Shown: in pieces, positions 1 through 6,317 of the stretch
How the letters are laid out: each line of letters opens with the position of its first letter
Position numbering within the stretch: position 1 is the first letter of the stretch
NCBI GenBank assembly: GCA_903890885.1
Contig: CAITCX010000098.1
Span: forward strand, 1 to 6,918
Source: an uncultured Dehalococcoidia bacterium
GTDB lineage: Bacteria; Chloroflexota; Dehalococcoidia; Dehalococcoidales; UBA3254
Length of the DNA stretch: 6,918 nucleotides
Direction of reading: 5' to 3'
Program-made: the position numbers and the translations under genes
Notes under the pieces: generated by a model
Database searches by the model: none
What the model was told of the DNA's origin: nothing
The model's input: only the letters and a program-made list of their open reading frames with translations

Positions 1-2299
1 AGCCGTCGGACTCTTTGCGTTCGGCAGCGTCTTTATTACCCAAGATATGCTGATAACCGATATGGATTCCCAGTATCGCGCAGTGAATTCTTCTAAAATC
101 ATAATGAATACCTCCGGTTTTGACCAAAACCTCTTACGCTGGATAAGTAAGCAGCCTGGAATTGGAGAAGTACAGGGGCGCGCCTCTTACAATGTTAAAA
201 TGTACGCCGGGAATAAGACTTATAATCTTACCCTATTAGCCTATGATAACTATAATAATATCCAGATGAACAAAGTTACCCCTGAAGCCGGGAGCTGGCC
301 GCCAGAGCTCAAGCAGATAGTTTTTGAAAGAGCATCATTGCCATTAAGCCGGGGCAAGATCGGGGACAAAGTAAGAATCGAATTATCCAGCGGCAAGCAA
401 TTTGAACTGGATATCTCCGGCACGGTGCATGACCTCAACGCATTCCCCGGTAATATGGTCCCTCTACCGACAGCTTATGTCAGTTTATCCACACTGGAAT
501 GGCTGGGGTATTCCGGCCAATTCAACCAGATCAATATCGTTACCAAAGAAAATTTAACTGATATTCCTGAACTGGAAAAGGTAGCATACTCCCTCAAAGA
601 AAAGTTGGAGAACCGGGGATTTCCGGTCTATTCCACCCAGGTCAAGAATGCCAGCGAACACTGGGCTAAACCAGTTACAAGCAGTTTTACCCTTATTCTA
701 AGCGGACTGGGTTTCTTTTCCCTGATCCTGAGTGCCTTTCTCATTGTCAACACCATTACTGCACTGGTGTCTCAGCAAAAACGTCAAATAGGCATGATGA
801 AAGCCCTGGGGGGAACTGGAAGGCAAATTATCAGTTTATATTTGGTGCTGGTAAGCATTTACGGTTTACTAGCACTCATTTTAGCCCTGCCTATAAGTTT
901 GGGGTTGGCCTATATCTTTACAGGTATGGTAGCAGCTCTATTAAATATTGACATCACAAACTTTCATTTGCCAATGAGGGTGCTATATATGGAACTCGCA
1001 GCCGCCCTTTTCATACCAGCGCTGGCTGCCTTTTTCCCCATCATAGGAGGAGTGAAAGTCTCCGTTCGTGAAGCGCTCAGCGATTACGGCATTTCCGGTA
1101 AAATCCGTAACAGTTGGTTTGACAGAATTCTTTTTAAACTAAGTATATTTTCGCGTCCAATTCTTCTTTCCCTGAGAAACACTTTCCGACGAAAAGCCAG
1201 ATTGGCTCTTACACTGGGAACACTTATCCTGGCAGGTACACTCTTTATCGGCGTGATGAACATCCGCAACTCCCTAGATACGGAGTTCGCCAGAGTTTTT
1301 GATAAATACTACAATTGGGAAGTTGCTTTGAGTTTTGAGGGTGATTATCCAATCAACGGCGTCAGGACCAGAACTTTAAATATCCCAGGGGTAGTGGAAG
1401 TAGATACTCAGGGCTTCGCCAGCGTTCAGCGGATCAAACCGGATGGGACTAATGGTTCCACTTTTACCATAATCGGATTACGTTACGGAGATAATTTCGT
1501 GAAAGCGGACATGAAATCAGGCCGCTGGCTGCAAGCCGGTGACCGTAATGCGTTAGTGTTGACCAGTTCACTGGCGGATGATATGCCGGATGTTAAAACT
1601 GGCGATACTATATCATTTAAAATAAACGACCAAATCCGGCAGTGGGAAATCGTCGGCATCATCCCCCAGGCCTGGGAAAAATCAGCATACGCCGACTTCG
1701 ACTACCTGTCCCATATACAGGGCACAGCAGGACTGACTTCATCACTGTATATACGAACCGTGAATAAAGATGGGGATTCCCAGACTGCGATGGCGGAAAT
1801 AGTAGAATCACATCTCAAACAATCCGGCATTAAAGTAGGCAGCTCAATAACTCAACAGGCCATTGTTTCGTCGAATGCCGGGCAGGTGGATTTTCTTATC
1901 TATTTTTTACTGATCATGGCTATCATGTCGGCTTTTATCGGAGCCTTGGGATTGATGGGTATGATGAGTTTGAATGTCCTGGAACGTACTCGTGAGATTG
2001 GAGTCATGCGCTCGATTGGAGCCACCAACCGGTCGATAGCCGGGGTGGTAATAACTGAAGGGTTAATAATAGGCCTGGTCAGCTGGCTGATCGCCATTCC
2101 AACCAGCATTCCTGTAAGTCTTATTTTCGATTCATTGCTGGGTAATCTCATGTTTGGCGGAACGCTGCCATTTGTTTATTCACTCATCGGTCTAGGAATC
2201 TGGTTAGCTATAATAATCGGTATTGCTTTTATTGCCAGCCTAATGCCGGCTTATCGCGCTATACGCATGAGCATCAGAGAAACTCTGGCTTACGAGTAA
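1..2299 (+). CDS. ABC transporter permease with two FtsX-type domains (5' partial)
   Basis: Large membrane permease of the FtsX/MacB superfamily, expected to pair with a cytoplasmic ATPase and move a substrate at the outer face of the membrane. The frame is open to the window's left edge, and the first codons (from position 2) read as a hydrophobic segment (AVGLFAFGSVFI), so the ATG at 47 is internal and the true start is upstream. Counting from that ATG: an extracytoplasmic MacB-PCD-like domain (about 1-205), a first FtsX domain with helices near 214-242, 262-295 and 312-335, a further helix at 387-405, a second extracytoplasmic domain (about 406-610), and a second FtsX domain with helices near 615-642, 665-692 and 712-738. 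Both FtsX domains keep the coupling motif (KRQIGMMKALGG at 245-256; TREIGVMRSIGAT at 648-660), and each ends in a P-to-R-E-x-L signature. Its ATPase is not in the window and may lie upstream. The substrate cannot be read from sequence. The family call is firm. Confidence 0.93.
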   Translation, partial: AVGLFAFGSVFITQDMLITDMDSQYRAVNSSKIIMNTSGFDQNLLRWISKQPGIGEVQGRASYNVKMYAGNKTYNLTLLAYDNYNNIQMNKVTPEAGSWPPELKQIVFERASLPLSRGKIGDKVRIELSSGKQFELDISGTVHDLNAFPGNMVPLPTAYVSLSTLEWLGYSGQFNQINIVTKENLTDIPELEKVAYSLKEKLENRGFPVYSTQVKNASEHWAKPVTSSFTLILSGLGFFSLILSAFLIVNTITALVSQQKRQIGMMKALGGTGRQIISLYLVLVSIYGLLALILALPISLGLAYIFTGMVAALLNIDITNFHLPMRVLYMELAAALFIPALAAFFPIIGGVKVSVREALSDYGISGKIRNSWFDRILFKLSIFSRPILLSLRNTFRRKARLALTLGTLILAGTLFIGVMNIRNSLDTEFARVFDKYYNWEVALSFEGDYPINGVRTRTLNIPGVVEVDTQGFASVQRIKPDGTNGSTFTIIGLRYGDNFVKADMKSGRWLQAGDRNALVLTSSLADDMPDVKTGDTISFKINDQIRQWEIVGIIPQAWEKSAYADFDYLSHIQGTAGLTSSLYIRTVNKDGDSQTAMAEIVESHLKQSGIKVGSSITQQAIVSSNAGQVDFLIYFLLIMAIMSAFIGALGLMGMMSLNVLERTREIGVMRSIGATNRSIAGVVITEGLIIGLVSWLIAIPTSIPVSLIFDSLLGNLMFGGTLPFVYSLIGLGIWLAIIIGIAFIASLMPAYRAIRMSIRETLAYE

Positions 2300-2309
2300 A
2301 TATTTAATG

Positions 2310-2349
2310 CTTATAAAAAGTGTAAAATAAGTATCTTATGAAAAAGTGT
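2310..2349. repeat. short direct repeat flanking a small palindrome
   Basis: Two near-identical units, CTTATAAAAAGTGT (2310-2323) and CTTATGAAAAAGTGT (2335-2349), lie 25 nt apart start to start and differ by one inserted base. Between and overlapping them, ATAAG (2327-2331) and CTTAT (2335-2339) form inverted arms around TAT. A repeat period of about 2.5 helical turns plus a palindrome is compatible with an operator, but the region is AT-rich, so chance is possible. It lies just after the permease stop codon and about 250 nt before the next gene. Confidence 0.45.
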
Positions 2350-2539
2350 CCATGAATAACGTGCATAGTAAAATACTAGAAATGGATGACGAGCCACTCT
2401 AACCGGAACTACACTGGTGAGGCTAGCTAAAGTAATGAATAAAAGAATAAGTAGAAAAAAGAATATTGATACGTCATTAGAAGGTTATTAATTCAATCGA
2501 TTCCGTACCAGGAAACTGTGAGAGAAAAATGCCCAAAAG

Positions 2540-2570
2540 TTGTAATAAAATGCTACGAAATACGGATAAT
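2540..2570 (+). promoter_or_regulatory. possible sigma-70-type promoter for the B12/ABC unit
   Basis: TTGTAA (2540-2545) matches 4 of 6 bases of the -35 consensus, and GATAAT (2565-2570) matches 5 of 6 of the -10 consensus. The spacer is 19 nt, longer than the ideal 17. Transcription would start about 20-25 nt before the ATG at 2600, giving a short leader. The region is so AT-rich that other -10-like sequences (for example around 2571-2576) also occur, so this is a tentative call. Confidence 0.28.
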
Positions 2571-2587
2571 TATATATATTGTTTATC

Positions 2588-2594
2588 AGGGGTG
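2588..2594 (+). promoter_or_regulatory. ribosome-binding site that fixes the start at 2600
   Basis: AGGGGTG lies with 5 nt between its last base and the ATG at 2600 (7 nt from the GGGG core). An in-frame TTG at 2579 would add seven residues (MFIRGVK), but this site would then fall inside the coding sequence and the TTG has only AT-rich sequence before it. The ATG at 2600 is therefore the better start. Confidence 0.6.
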
Positions 2595-2599
2595 TAAAA

Positions 2600-3268
2600 A
2601 TGCATCCACTTTATGAAGAATTTTTATCTTATCTGAACCACGCTGATAAGGAAAATTGTGTCCGTTTCGCCCTTTCTCACCTGGACCGAGCGGATCTGGA
2701 TATTGTGACGCTTTACAAAGAGCTGTTGAAACCGGCCCAGAATGAGAAAGCTTGCCGAGACGACCAACAGAAGCTCTGTATCTGGGAAGAGCATTTGCGC
2801 ACTTCGATAGTCCGCACTATTATCGAGTGCTGTTATCCTTATCTGATAAGGGAAAGGGAACATCTTTTTGGTCAGACCTTCAAGGGGAAAGCCGTGGTAT
2901 TATGCCCACCTGGGGAATCTCATGAAATAGGCGCCCGTATGGTTGCAGACTTCTTTACTTTAAGTGGATTCCAGTCTTATTTTATAGGGGCTAATACCCC
3001 CCAGGATGATATTATAGACGCTATAAAATATACCCGGCCAGCCTATGTAGCCATCAGCATCACGACTGCTTTCAATCTGGTAGCGGTCGGTAATGCGTTT
3101 CAAAATATCCTTGGCCTCAAAACCGCCATCCCATTCCAGGTTATACTGGGCGGTCAGGCTTGCCAGCAGAATTTATCTATTTGTCACCGGTTGGGAGCCG
3201 ATCTGGTCCTGCAAACCTTTGAAGAAATTCATGATTTAAGCGAGAATCAACCAGATGTTATCTCTTAG
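2600..3268 (+). CDS. free-standing cobalamin (B12)-binding protein, sensory type
   Basis: A 222-aa soluble protein with the two-part layout of methionine-synthase-like cobalamin modules. A helical cap domain (about 1-88) contains IWEEHLRTSIV (61-71), like the EHxxT helix of the B12-binding_2 family. A Rossmann-type B12-binding domain (about 94-212) contains PPGESHEIG (103-111); H108 is the expected lower axial ligand of cobalt in a D/E-x-H-x-x-G motif, followed by S153 (AISIT) and G184-G185 (ILGGQA), which normally line the nucleotide tail. The PGE-x-H form and the following MVADFF resemble sensory B12 domains such as CarH/LitR and AerR/PpaA. It has no MerR-type helix-turn-helix and lacks the W-x9-E-H photoreceptor motif (the position ten before E64 is D54). 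No methyltransferase domain is present. It is the first gene of a unit with an ABC permease and ATPase, and its end overlaps the permease start by 14 nt. A role as a corrinoid-responsive regulator or a corrinoid carrier is inference. Confidence 0.88.
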   Translation: MHPLYEEFLSYLNHADKENCVRFALSHLDRADLDIVTLYKELLKPAQNEKACRDDQQKLCIWEEHLRTSIVRTIIECCYPYLIREREHLFGQTFKGKAVVLCPPGESHEIGARMVADFFTLSGFQSYFIGANTPQDDIIDAIKYTRPAYVAISITTAFNLVAVGNAFQNILGLKTAIPFQVILGGQACQQNLSICHRLGADLVLQTFEEIHDLSENQPDVIS

Positions 3269-4409
3269 AATTGCAATCCGGTTTCTCAGGTCAGGCCACG
3301 GACAGACCGTCCTTGTTATTCTTGGTATAGGCGTTGCTGTCTCCGCGCAGATTTTCATAGGTCTTCTAATTTCCAGTTTGCAATTGACCTTGATAGATCG
3401 TACGATAGGTCGTTCTCCGCAGATTACGATTACATCCAATACCTCTAACGTTTATTTCAAAGAATGGCCTTCTATTGCTATTCGCACCCAGACTACAGGG
3501 CTGATCAAAGACCTTGGGGTCTGTGCCTCCGGGAACGCCATTATTGAGCATAACAACAAGACAATCCCCATCCTCTTCCGGGGAATGGACGCTAACGCCT
3601 TCAATCGTATTTACAAGGTGGGTCCGGCTATCTACCAGGGACAATGGACGACTTCCGCCAATGAAGTCCTGGTCGGCCGGGAGTTGAAAGATGATCTGGA
3701 CTACCGCTTAGGTGATAACCTAGTGATGCAAACTGCTGACGGCAAAACCGGTACCTATAAAATCGTCGGATTTTATGATCTGGGCACTGCCAGCCTGAAT
3801 AAGACCTGGGTAATTTCCAGCCTCGCTACCACCCAGGAATTCTTCGGTTATGGCAAAGGTGTTACTTCCCTTGAAATTACAGTTGACCAATTGTTTCAAG
3901 CCGATGTGATAGCCTCTCAGATTAAGAATGTTCTAAACAATAATAATCTTACTGTGGACAACTGGAAGGCTCAGAACCAGGAGCTTCTCAGTGGTCTCCA
4001 GGGCCAGAGTACTTCCAGCTTAATGATCCAAATCTTTATAATTGTTTCCGTGGTAATCGCCATTGCCTCCATATTAGCCATCACCGTCTTTCAAAAGTCC
4101 CGCCAGTTAGGTATTCTAAAGGCTATGGGCATTAAGGACCGTGCCGCCAGTTTAATCTTTATTTTTGAGGGCTTGATCCTGGGTTTTCTTGGTTCTATTA
4201 TGGGCGTCTTCTTGGGAATATTACTGTTATATGGTTTCTCCTATGGTACTACCCGACCCGGCCAACCAGCTCTCATCAATATAACTATTGATTACAAATT
4301 CATTGCTTTGTCATGGGGTATTTCCATCCTGGCTGGGGTACTGGCTGCACTGATTCCCGCCAGGCGTTCTCTTCGACTTAACCCCATAGACGTCATTCGA
4401 GAAGGATAA
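3255..4409 (+). CDS. FtsX-type ABC transporter permease (LolC/MacB-like)
   Basis: A 384-aa inner-membrane permease with the four-helix layout of the LolC/LolE/MacB family: helix 1 at about 17-40, a large extracytoplasmic domain (about 42-253), then helices near 255-280, 298-327 and 348-370. The coupling region KSRQLGILKAMGIKD (281-295) follows the second helix and should contact the ATPase. The C terminus has the usual PARRSLRLNPIDVIREG ending (368-384). The start ATG overlaps the last 14 nt of the B12-binding gene in another frame, and only a weak purine stretch (GAGA near 3242) precedes it, so translation is probably coupled to that gene. With one FtsX domain it should act as a dimer, or pair with another permease, on the ATPase encoded next. 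Family members release lipoproteins or export peptides, antibiotics or lipids; the cargo cannot be told here. Confidence 0.93.
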   Translation: MLSLRIAIRFLRSGHGQTVLVILGIGVAVSAQIFIGLLISSLQLTLIDRTIGRSPQITITSNTSNVYFKEWPSIAIRTQTTGLIKDLGVCASGNAIIEHNNKTIPILFRGMDANAFNRIYKVGPAIYQGQWTTSANEVLVGRELKDDLDYRLGDNLVMQTADGKTGTYKIVGFYDLGTASLNKTWVISSLATTQEFFGYGKGVTSLEITVDQLFQADVIASQIKNVLNNNNLTVDNWKAQNQELLSGLQGQSTSSLMIQIFIIVSVVIAIASILAITVFQKSRQLGILKAMGIKDRAASLIFIFEGLILGFLGSIMGVFLGILLLYGFSYGTTRPGQPALINITIDYKFIALSWGISILAGVLAALIPARRSLRLNPIDVIREG

Positions 4410-4410
4410 A

Positions 4411-5097
4411 ATGACTGACATCATTGAGCTTAATCAGGTGGACAAAATCTATCCAGGAGTTGGGGGCACCCAGGTGCTTTCCGGCATTGCATTAAAATTT
4501 AGGGCTGGATCCTTTAATTCTATCGTGGGACAGTCCGGTAGCGGGAAGACCACTTTACTTAATATTATCGGGACCCTGGATCAACCATCTCACGGGGAAG
4601 TCCTCATCGATGGTAAACGCACAAATCTTATGTCCAGGGACCAACTTGCGGAACTGCGCAATCAAACCATAGGGTTTATCTTCCAATTTCATTTCCTCCT
4701 ACCAGAGTTTACCGCTCTTGAGAACGTCTTAATGCCCTACCGTATCAAACAGAACCACCTTCCTAAAGAGATACTGAAAAGGGCAAATGACCTTTTTGAG
4801 ATGGTCGGCATCGCCCAAGTCAAAAACAACCTGGCTACACGCATGTCTGGCGGCCAGCAGCAACGTACTGCTATAATCCGCGCCCTGATCAACAACCCAA
4901 AAATTGTTTTAGCGGATGAACCATCCGGCAACCTGGATACCCTTAATACTGAGGGTATCTACAAAACCTTCCGTGATGTTAACCAAGAGTTCGGCACCAC
5001 ATTTATTATAGTTACTCATGACCGGCGTATTGCCGAACAGACTGACCGCATCGTAGAAATCCAAGATGGAAAAATCAAACTGGACATTCAACGGTAG
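4411..5097 (+). CDS. ABC transporter ATP-binding protein (LolD/MacB-like)
   Basis: A 228-aa cytoplasmic ATPase that should power the permease just upstream. All nucleotide-binding motifs are visible: Walker A GQSGSGKTT (40-48, K46), Q-loop Q92 within FIFQFHFLLPEFTALENV (89-106, typical of the LolD/MacB/FtsE group), signature MSGGQQQR (145-152), Walker B IVLADE (165-170, catalytic E170), D-loop NLD (174-176) and switch H203 (VTHD). The signature begins with Met where Leu is usual, and continues TAIIRAL where VAIARAL is common; both are conservative, so activity is expected. Length fits LolD-type subunits (about 220-235 aa). It begins 1 nt after the permease stop, with AAGGA (4402-4406) 4 nt ahead of the ATG, so it is cotranscribed. 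Assigning it as true LolD would require an outer-membrane lipoprotein pathway, which the window does not show. Confidence 0.95.
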   Translation: MTDIIELNQVDKIYPGVGGTQVLSGIALKFRAGSFNSIVGQSGSGKTTLLNIIGTLDQPSHGEVLIDGKRTNLMSRDQLAELRNQTIGFIFQFHFLLPEFTALENVLMPYRIKQNHLPKEILKRANDLFEMVGIAQVKNNLATRMSGGQQQRTAIIRALINNPKIVLADEPSGNLDTLNTEGIYKTFRDVNQEFGTTFIIVTHDRRIAEQTDRIVEIQDGKIKLDIQR

Positions 5098-5107
5098 CCC
5101 TTTCTAT

Positions 5108-5173
5108 GGTACTTGTAACTTTTCGTAGTACCTTTAGGCACTCTCCTAATACGATAAGTTGCAAGTACCTTTT
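5108..5173 (+). terminator. long nested hairpin with T-run, likely terminator
   Basis: The hairpin begins 10 nt after the ATPase stop codon. The outer arms GGTACTTGTAACT (5108-5120) and AGTTGCAAGTACC (5157-5169) give 13 pairs with a single G-T pair. Inside, TCGTA (5123-5127) pairs with TACGA (5150-5154) and TTAGG (5134-5138) with CCTAA (5145-5149), around a CACTCT loop; a 6-nt bulge (5128-5133) sits on the left side only. TTTT follows at 5170-5173. The position fits an end of the three-gene unit. The T-run is short and the stem is long and only moderately GC-rich, so an RNA processing site or small repeat element is also possible. Confidence 0.5.
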
Positions 5174-5239
5174 AACGGCTAAGCTTGATATTTTACATAT
5201 TTTTAACATTGCCTTTATCTTCTGTTAATCTCAGGTTGT

Positions 5240-5265
5240 TATGATTAATACTGAGTAAGAGGAGG
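5240..5265 (+). promoter_or_regulatory. candidate -10 element and strong ribosome-binding site for the LOG gene
   Basis: AAGAGGAGG (5257-5265), 4 nt before the ATG at 5270, is a near-ideal Shine-Dalgarno sequence and supports that start. Upstream, TATGAT (5240-5245) matches 5 of 6 bases of a -10 box, but no good -35 box is found 16-18 nt before it. A promoter somewhere in the AT-rich stretch 5181-5250 is likely because a terminator-like hairpin precedes it. The binding site is a firm call; the -10 box is tentative. Confidence 0.5.
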
Positions 5266-5269
5266 AAAT

Positions 5270-6313
5270 ATGGTAACAGATACGAAATTAATAAATTCAA
5301 ACGAAGCACTTATATCAGCCCATGAAGTATTGACCGCAGATTGTAAAGACCTGCGGTCTTCTTTATATAAGGACCTGGTAATGAATGCTTTAAAATGCAA
5401 GCGGGACGAATTGGATATCCTGGACCTGAAGGTGATCAGCCGGGCATTATCTGAATTCAGACACGCCGCCCACGCCTTTAAACCGTACCGCAACATACGC
5501 AAGGTATCAATGTTCGGTTCCGCCAGGGTCACTCCTGACTCAACGTATTACCAGGCCGCCGTTAAACTAGGACAATTGGCTGCCGAAGAAGGCTACATGG
5601 TGATTACCGGGGGCGCCGAGGGCATAATGCGGGCAGGGATCGAAGGAGCAGGGCCGGAAAAAAGCTTCGGAGTAAATATTCAACTGCCTTTTGAACAAGA
5701 AGCTAACAAAATAATTCAGAAAGATCCTAAATCTATCAGTTTCAAATATTTCTTTATTCGCAAGGTTTTCTTTGTCATGGAAGCGGACGCGGTGGCACTT
5801 TTCCCGGGTGGGTTTGGCACCCACGATGAAGGGTTTGAAGTACTGACACTCCTGCAAACGGGCAAAGCTCCCCCGATGCCTGTCATCCTGATAGAATCTC
5901 CGGGCGATAATTACTGGGAAGAATGGGACCGCTTCATCCGGTTGCAATTACTGTCACGGCAACTTATCAGCAATGAAGACCTGTCTTTCTACACCATTGT
6001 AAATTCTCCGGAGCAAGCCCGGAATTACATCAAGTTCTATTATTCAACCTACCACTCCCTGAGGCAGGTGAAAAATACCCTGGTGCTGCGGCTGGAAAAA
6101 GAACTACAGGATGATCAAATTATTGAATTAAATCAAAAGTTCGCAGATTTGGTTGAATGGGGAGAAATCAAAAAGACCCTGCCCCTGGCTGAAGAAATCG
6201 ATGAACCGGACCTGTTAAATAAGCCCAGGATCAGTTTTATGTACAACAAGAAAAGCGCGGGGCGCTTGAATGAGATGATACTCGCTATAAACAAAATGGG
6301 CATGGAGAATTAA
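5270..6313 (+). CDS. LOG-family Rossmann-fold protein, long subfamily
   Basis: A 347-aa cytoplasmic protein of the LOG (formerly 'lysine decarboxylase-like', TIGR00730-type) family, whose studied members hydrolyse nucleoside monophosphates to free base and ribose phosphate, as in cytokinin activation. Family marks seen: MFGSARVTP (81-89), a nucleotide-binding TGGAEGIMRAG (113-123), R164 in the FFIRK helix, and the signature PGGFGTHDE (179-187) with its closing Glu E187. In typical short members the two last positions are EE; here they are D186-E187. The protein is about 150 aa longer than short LOGs, with roughly 80 residues before and 90-140 after the core. From memory, the flanks and the stretch SFGVNIQLPFEQ (132-143) mark a long subfamily known in cyanobacteria, actinobacteria and Chloroflexota, so the length is probably native rather than a fusion. 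The start is set by a strong ribosome-binding site. A response regulator follows after 4 nt. The true substrate is unknown. Confidence 0.9.
   Translation: MVTDTKLINSNEALISAHEVLTADCKDLRSSLYKDLVMNALKCKRDELDILDLKVISRALSEFRHAAHAFKPYRNIRKVSMFGSARVTPDSTYYQAAVKLGQLAAEEGYMVITGGAEGIMRAGIEGAGPEKSFGVNIQLPFEQEANKIIQKDPKSISFKYFFIRKVFFVMEADAVALFPGGFGTHDEGFEVLTLLQTGKAPPMPVILIESPGDNYWEEWDRFIRLQLLSRQLISNEDLSFYTIVNSPEQARNYIKFYYSTYHSLRQVKNTLVLRLEKELQDDQIIELNQKFADLVEWGEIKKTLPLAEEIDEPDLLNKPRISFMYNKKSAGRLNEMILAINKMGMEN
6304..6307 (+). promoter_or_regulatory. ribosome-binding site supporting a TTG start
   Basis: GGAG (6304-6307) lies inside the last codons of the LOG gene, 10 nt before TTG at 6318. No ATG or GTG in the regulator's frame lies near the expected N terminus, and TTG gives MAEKTVLVVEDD, the normal beginning of this family. 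The nearby ATG at 6314 is in another frame and stops after eight codons. Confidence 0.5.
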
Positions 6314-6317
6314 TGTA

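Larger units (their letters stand above)
2300..2599 (+). other. AT-rich intergenic leader, no gene seen
   Basis: This 300-nt gap separates the large permease from the cobalamin-binding gene. By hand count it is about 31% GC, clearly lower than the flanking genes. No convincing ORF was found; the longest ATG frame noted (2352-2402, 16 codons) has no ribosome-binding site. It holds a short direct repeat (2310-2323 and 2335-2349) and a palindrome (2327-2339). A weak hairpin pairs 2348-2353 with 2382-2387 (one G-T pair) around an inner 5-bp stem (2366-2370 with 2374-2378). There is also a 6-bp long-range pairing (2502-2507 with 2561-2566), a purine-rich tract around 2431-2463, and a possible promoter near 2540-2570. 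No strong GC-rich terminator follows the permease. The low GC and length suggest a regulatory leader or promoter region, but no known riboswitch class was recognised. Confidence 0.7.

Noticed and set aside
47..49. ATG at 47 as the true start of the large permease
   Set aside because: The frame stays open to the window edge and encodes part of a hydrophobic helix before it, so the start is upstream.
2307..2333. Hairpin TGCTTAT...ATAAGTA as terminator of the large permease
   Set aside because: The stem is seven AT-rich pairs with a G-T pair and a 12-nt loop, with no T-run after it.
2352..2402. 16-codon ORF starting ATG AAT AAC
   Set aside because: There is no ribosome-binding site before it, it is very short, and the composition matches the AT-rich gap. 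It was not called a leader peptide.
2388..2430. Possible cobalamin riboswitch core (GCCACT and GGAA...GGTG words near a B12-binding gene)
   Set aside because: The words occur in the wrong order, the B12 box (AGCCAGGAGACCTGCC-like) is missing, and the surrounding stems do not form.
2579..2599. TTG start at 2579 for the B12-binding protein
   Set aside because: A good ribosome-binding site (2588-2594) lies inside this extension, well placed for the ATG at 2600.
5567..5947. Minus-strand open frame of 126 codons inside the LOG gene
   Set aside because: It lies wholly within a well-conserved gene, has no recognisable motif, and is best explained as a shadow. The other minus-strand frames under the permeases, ATPase and regulator were rejected for the same reason.
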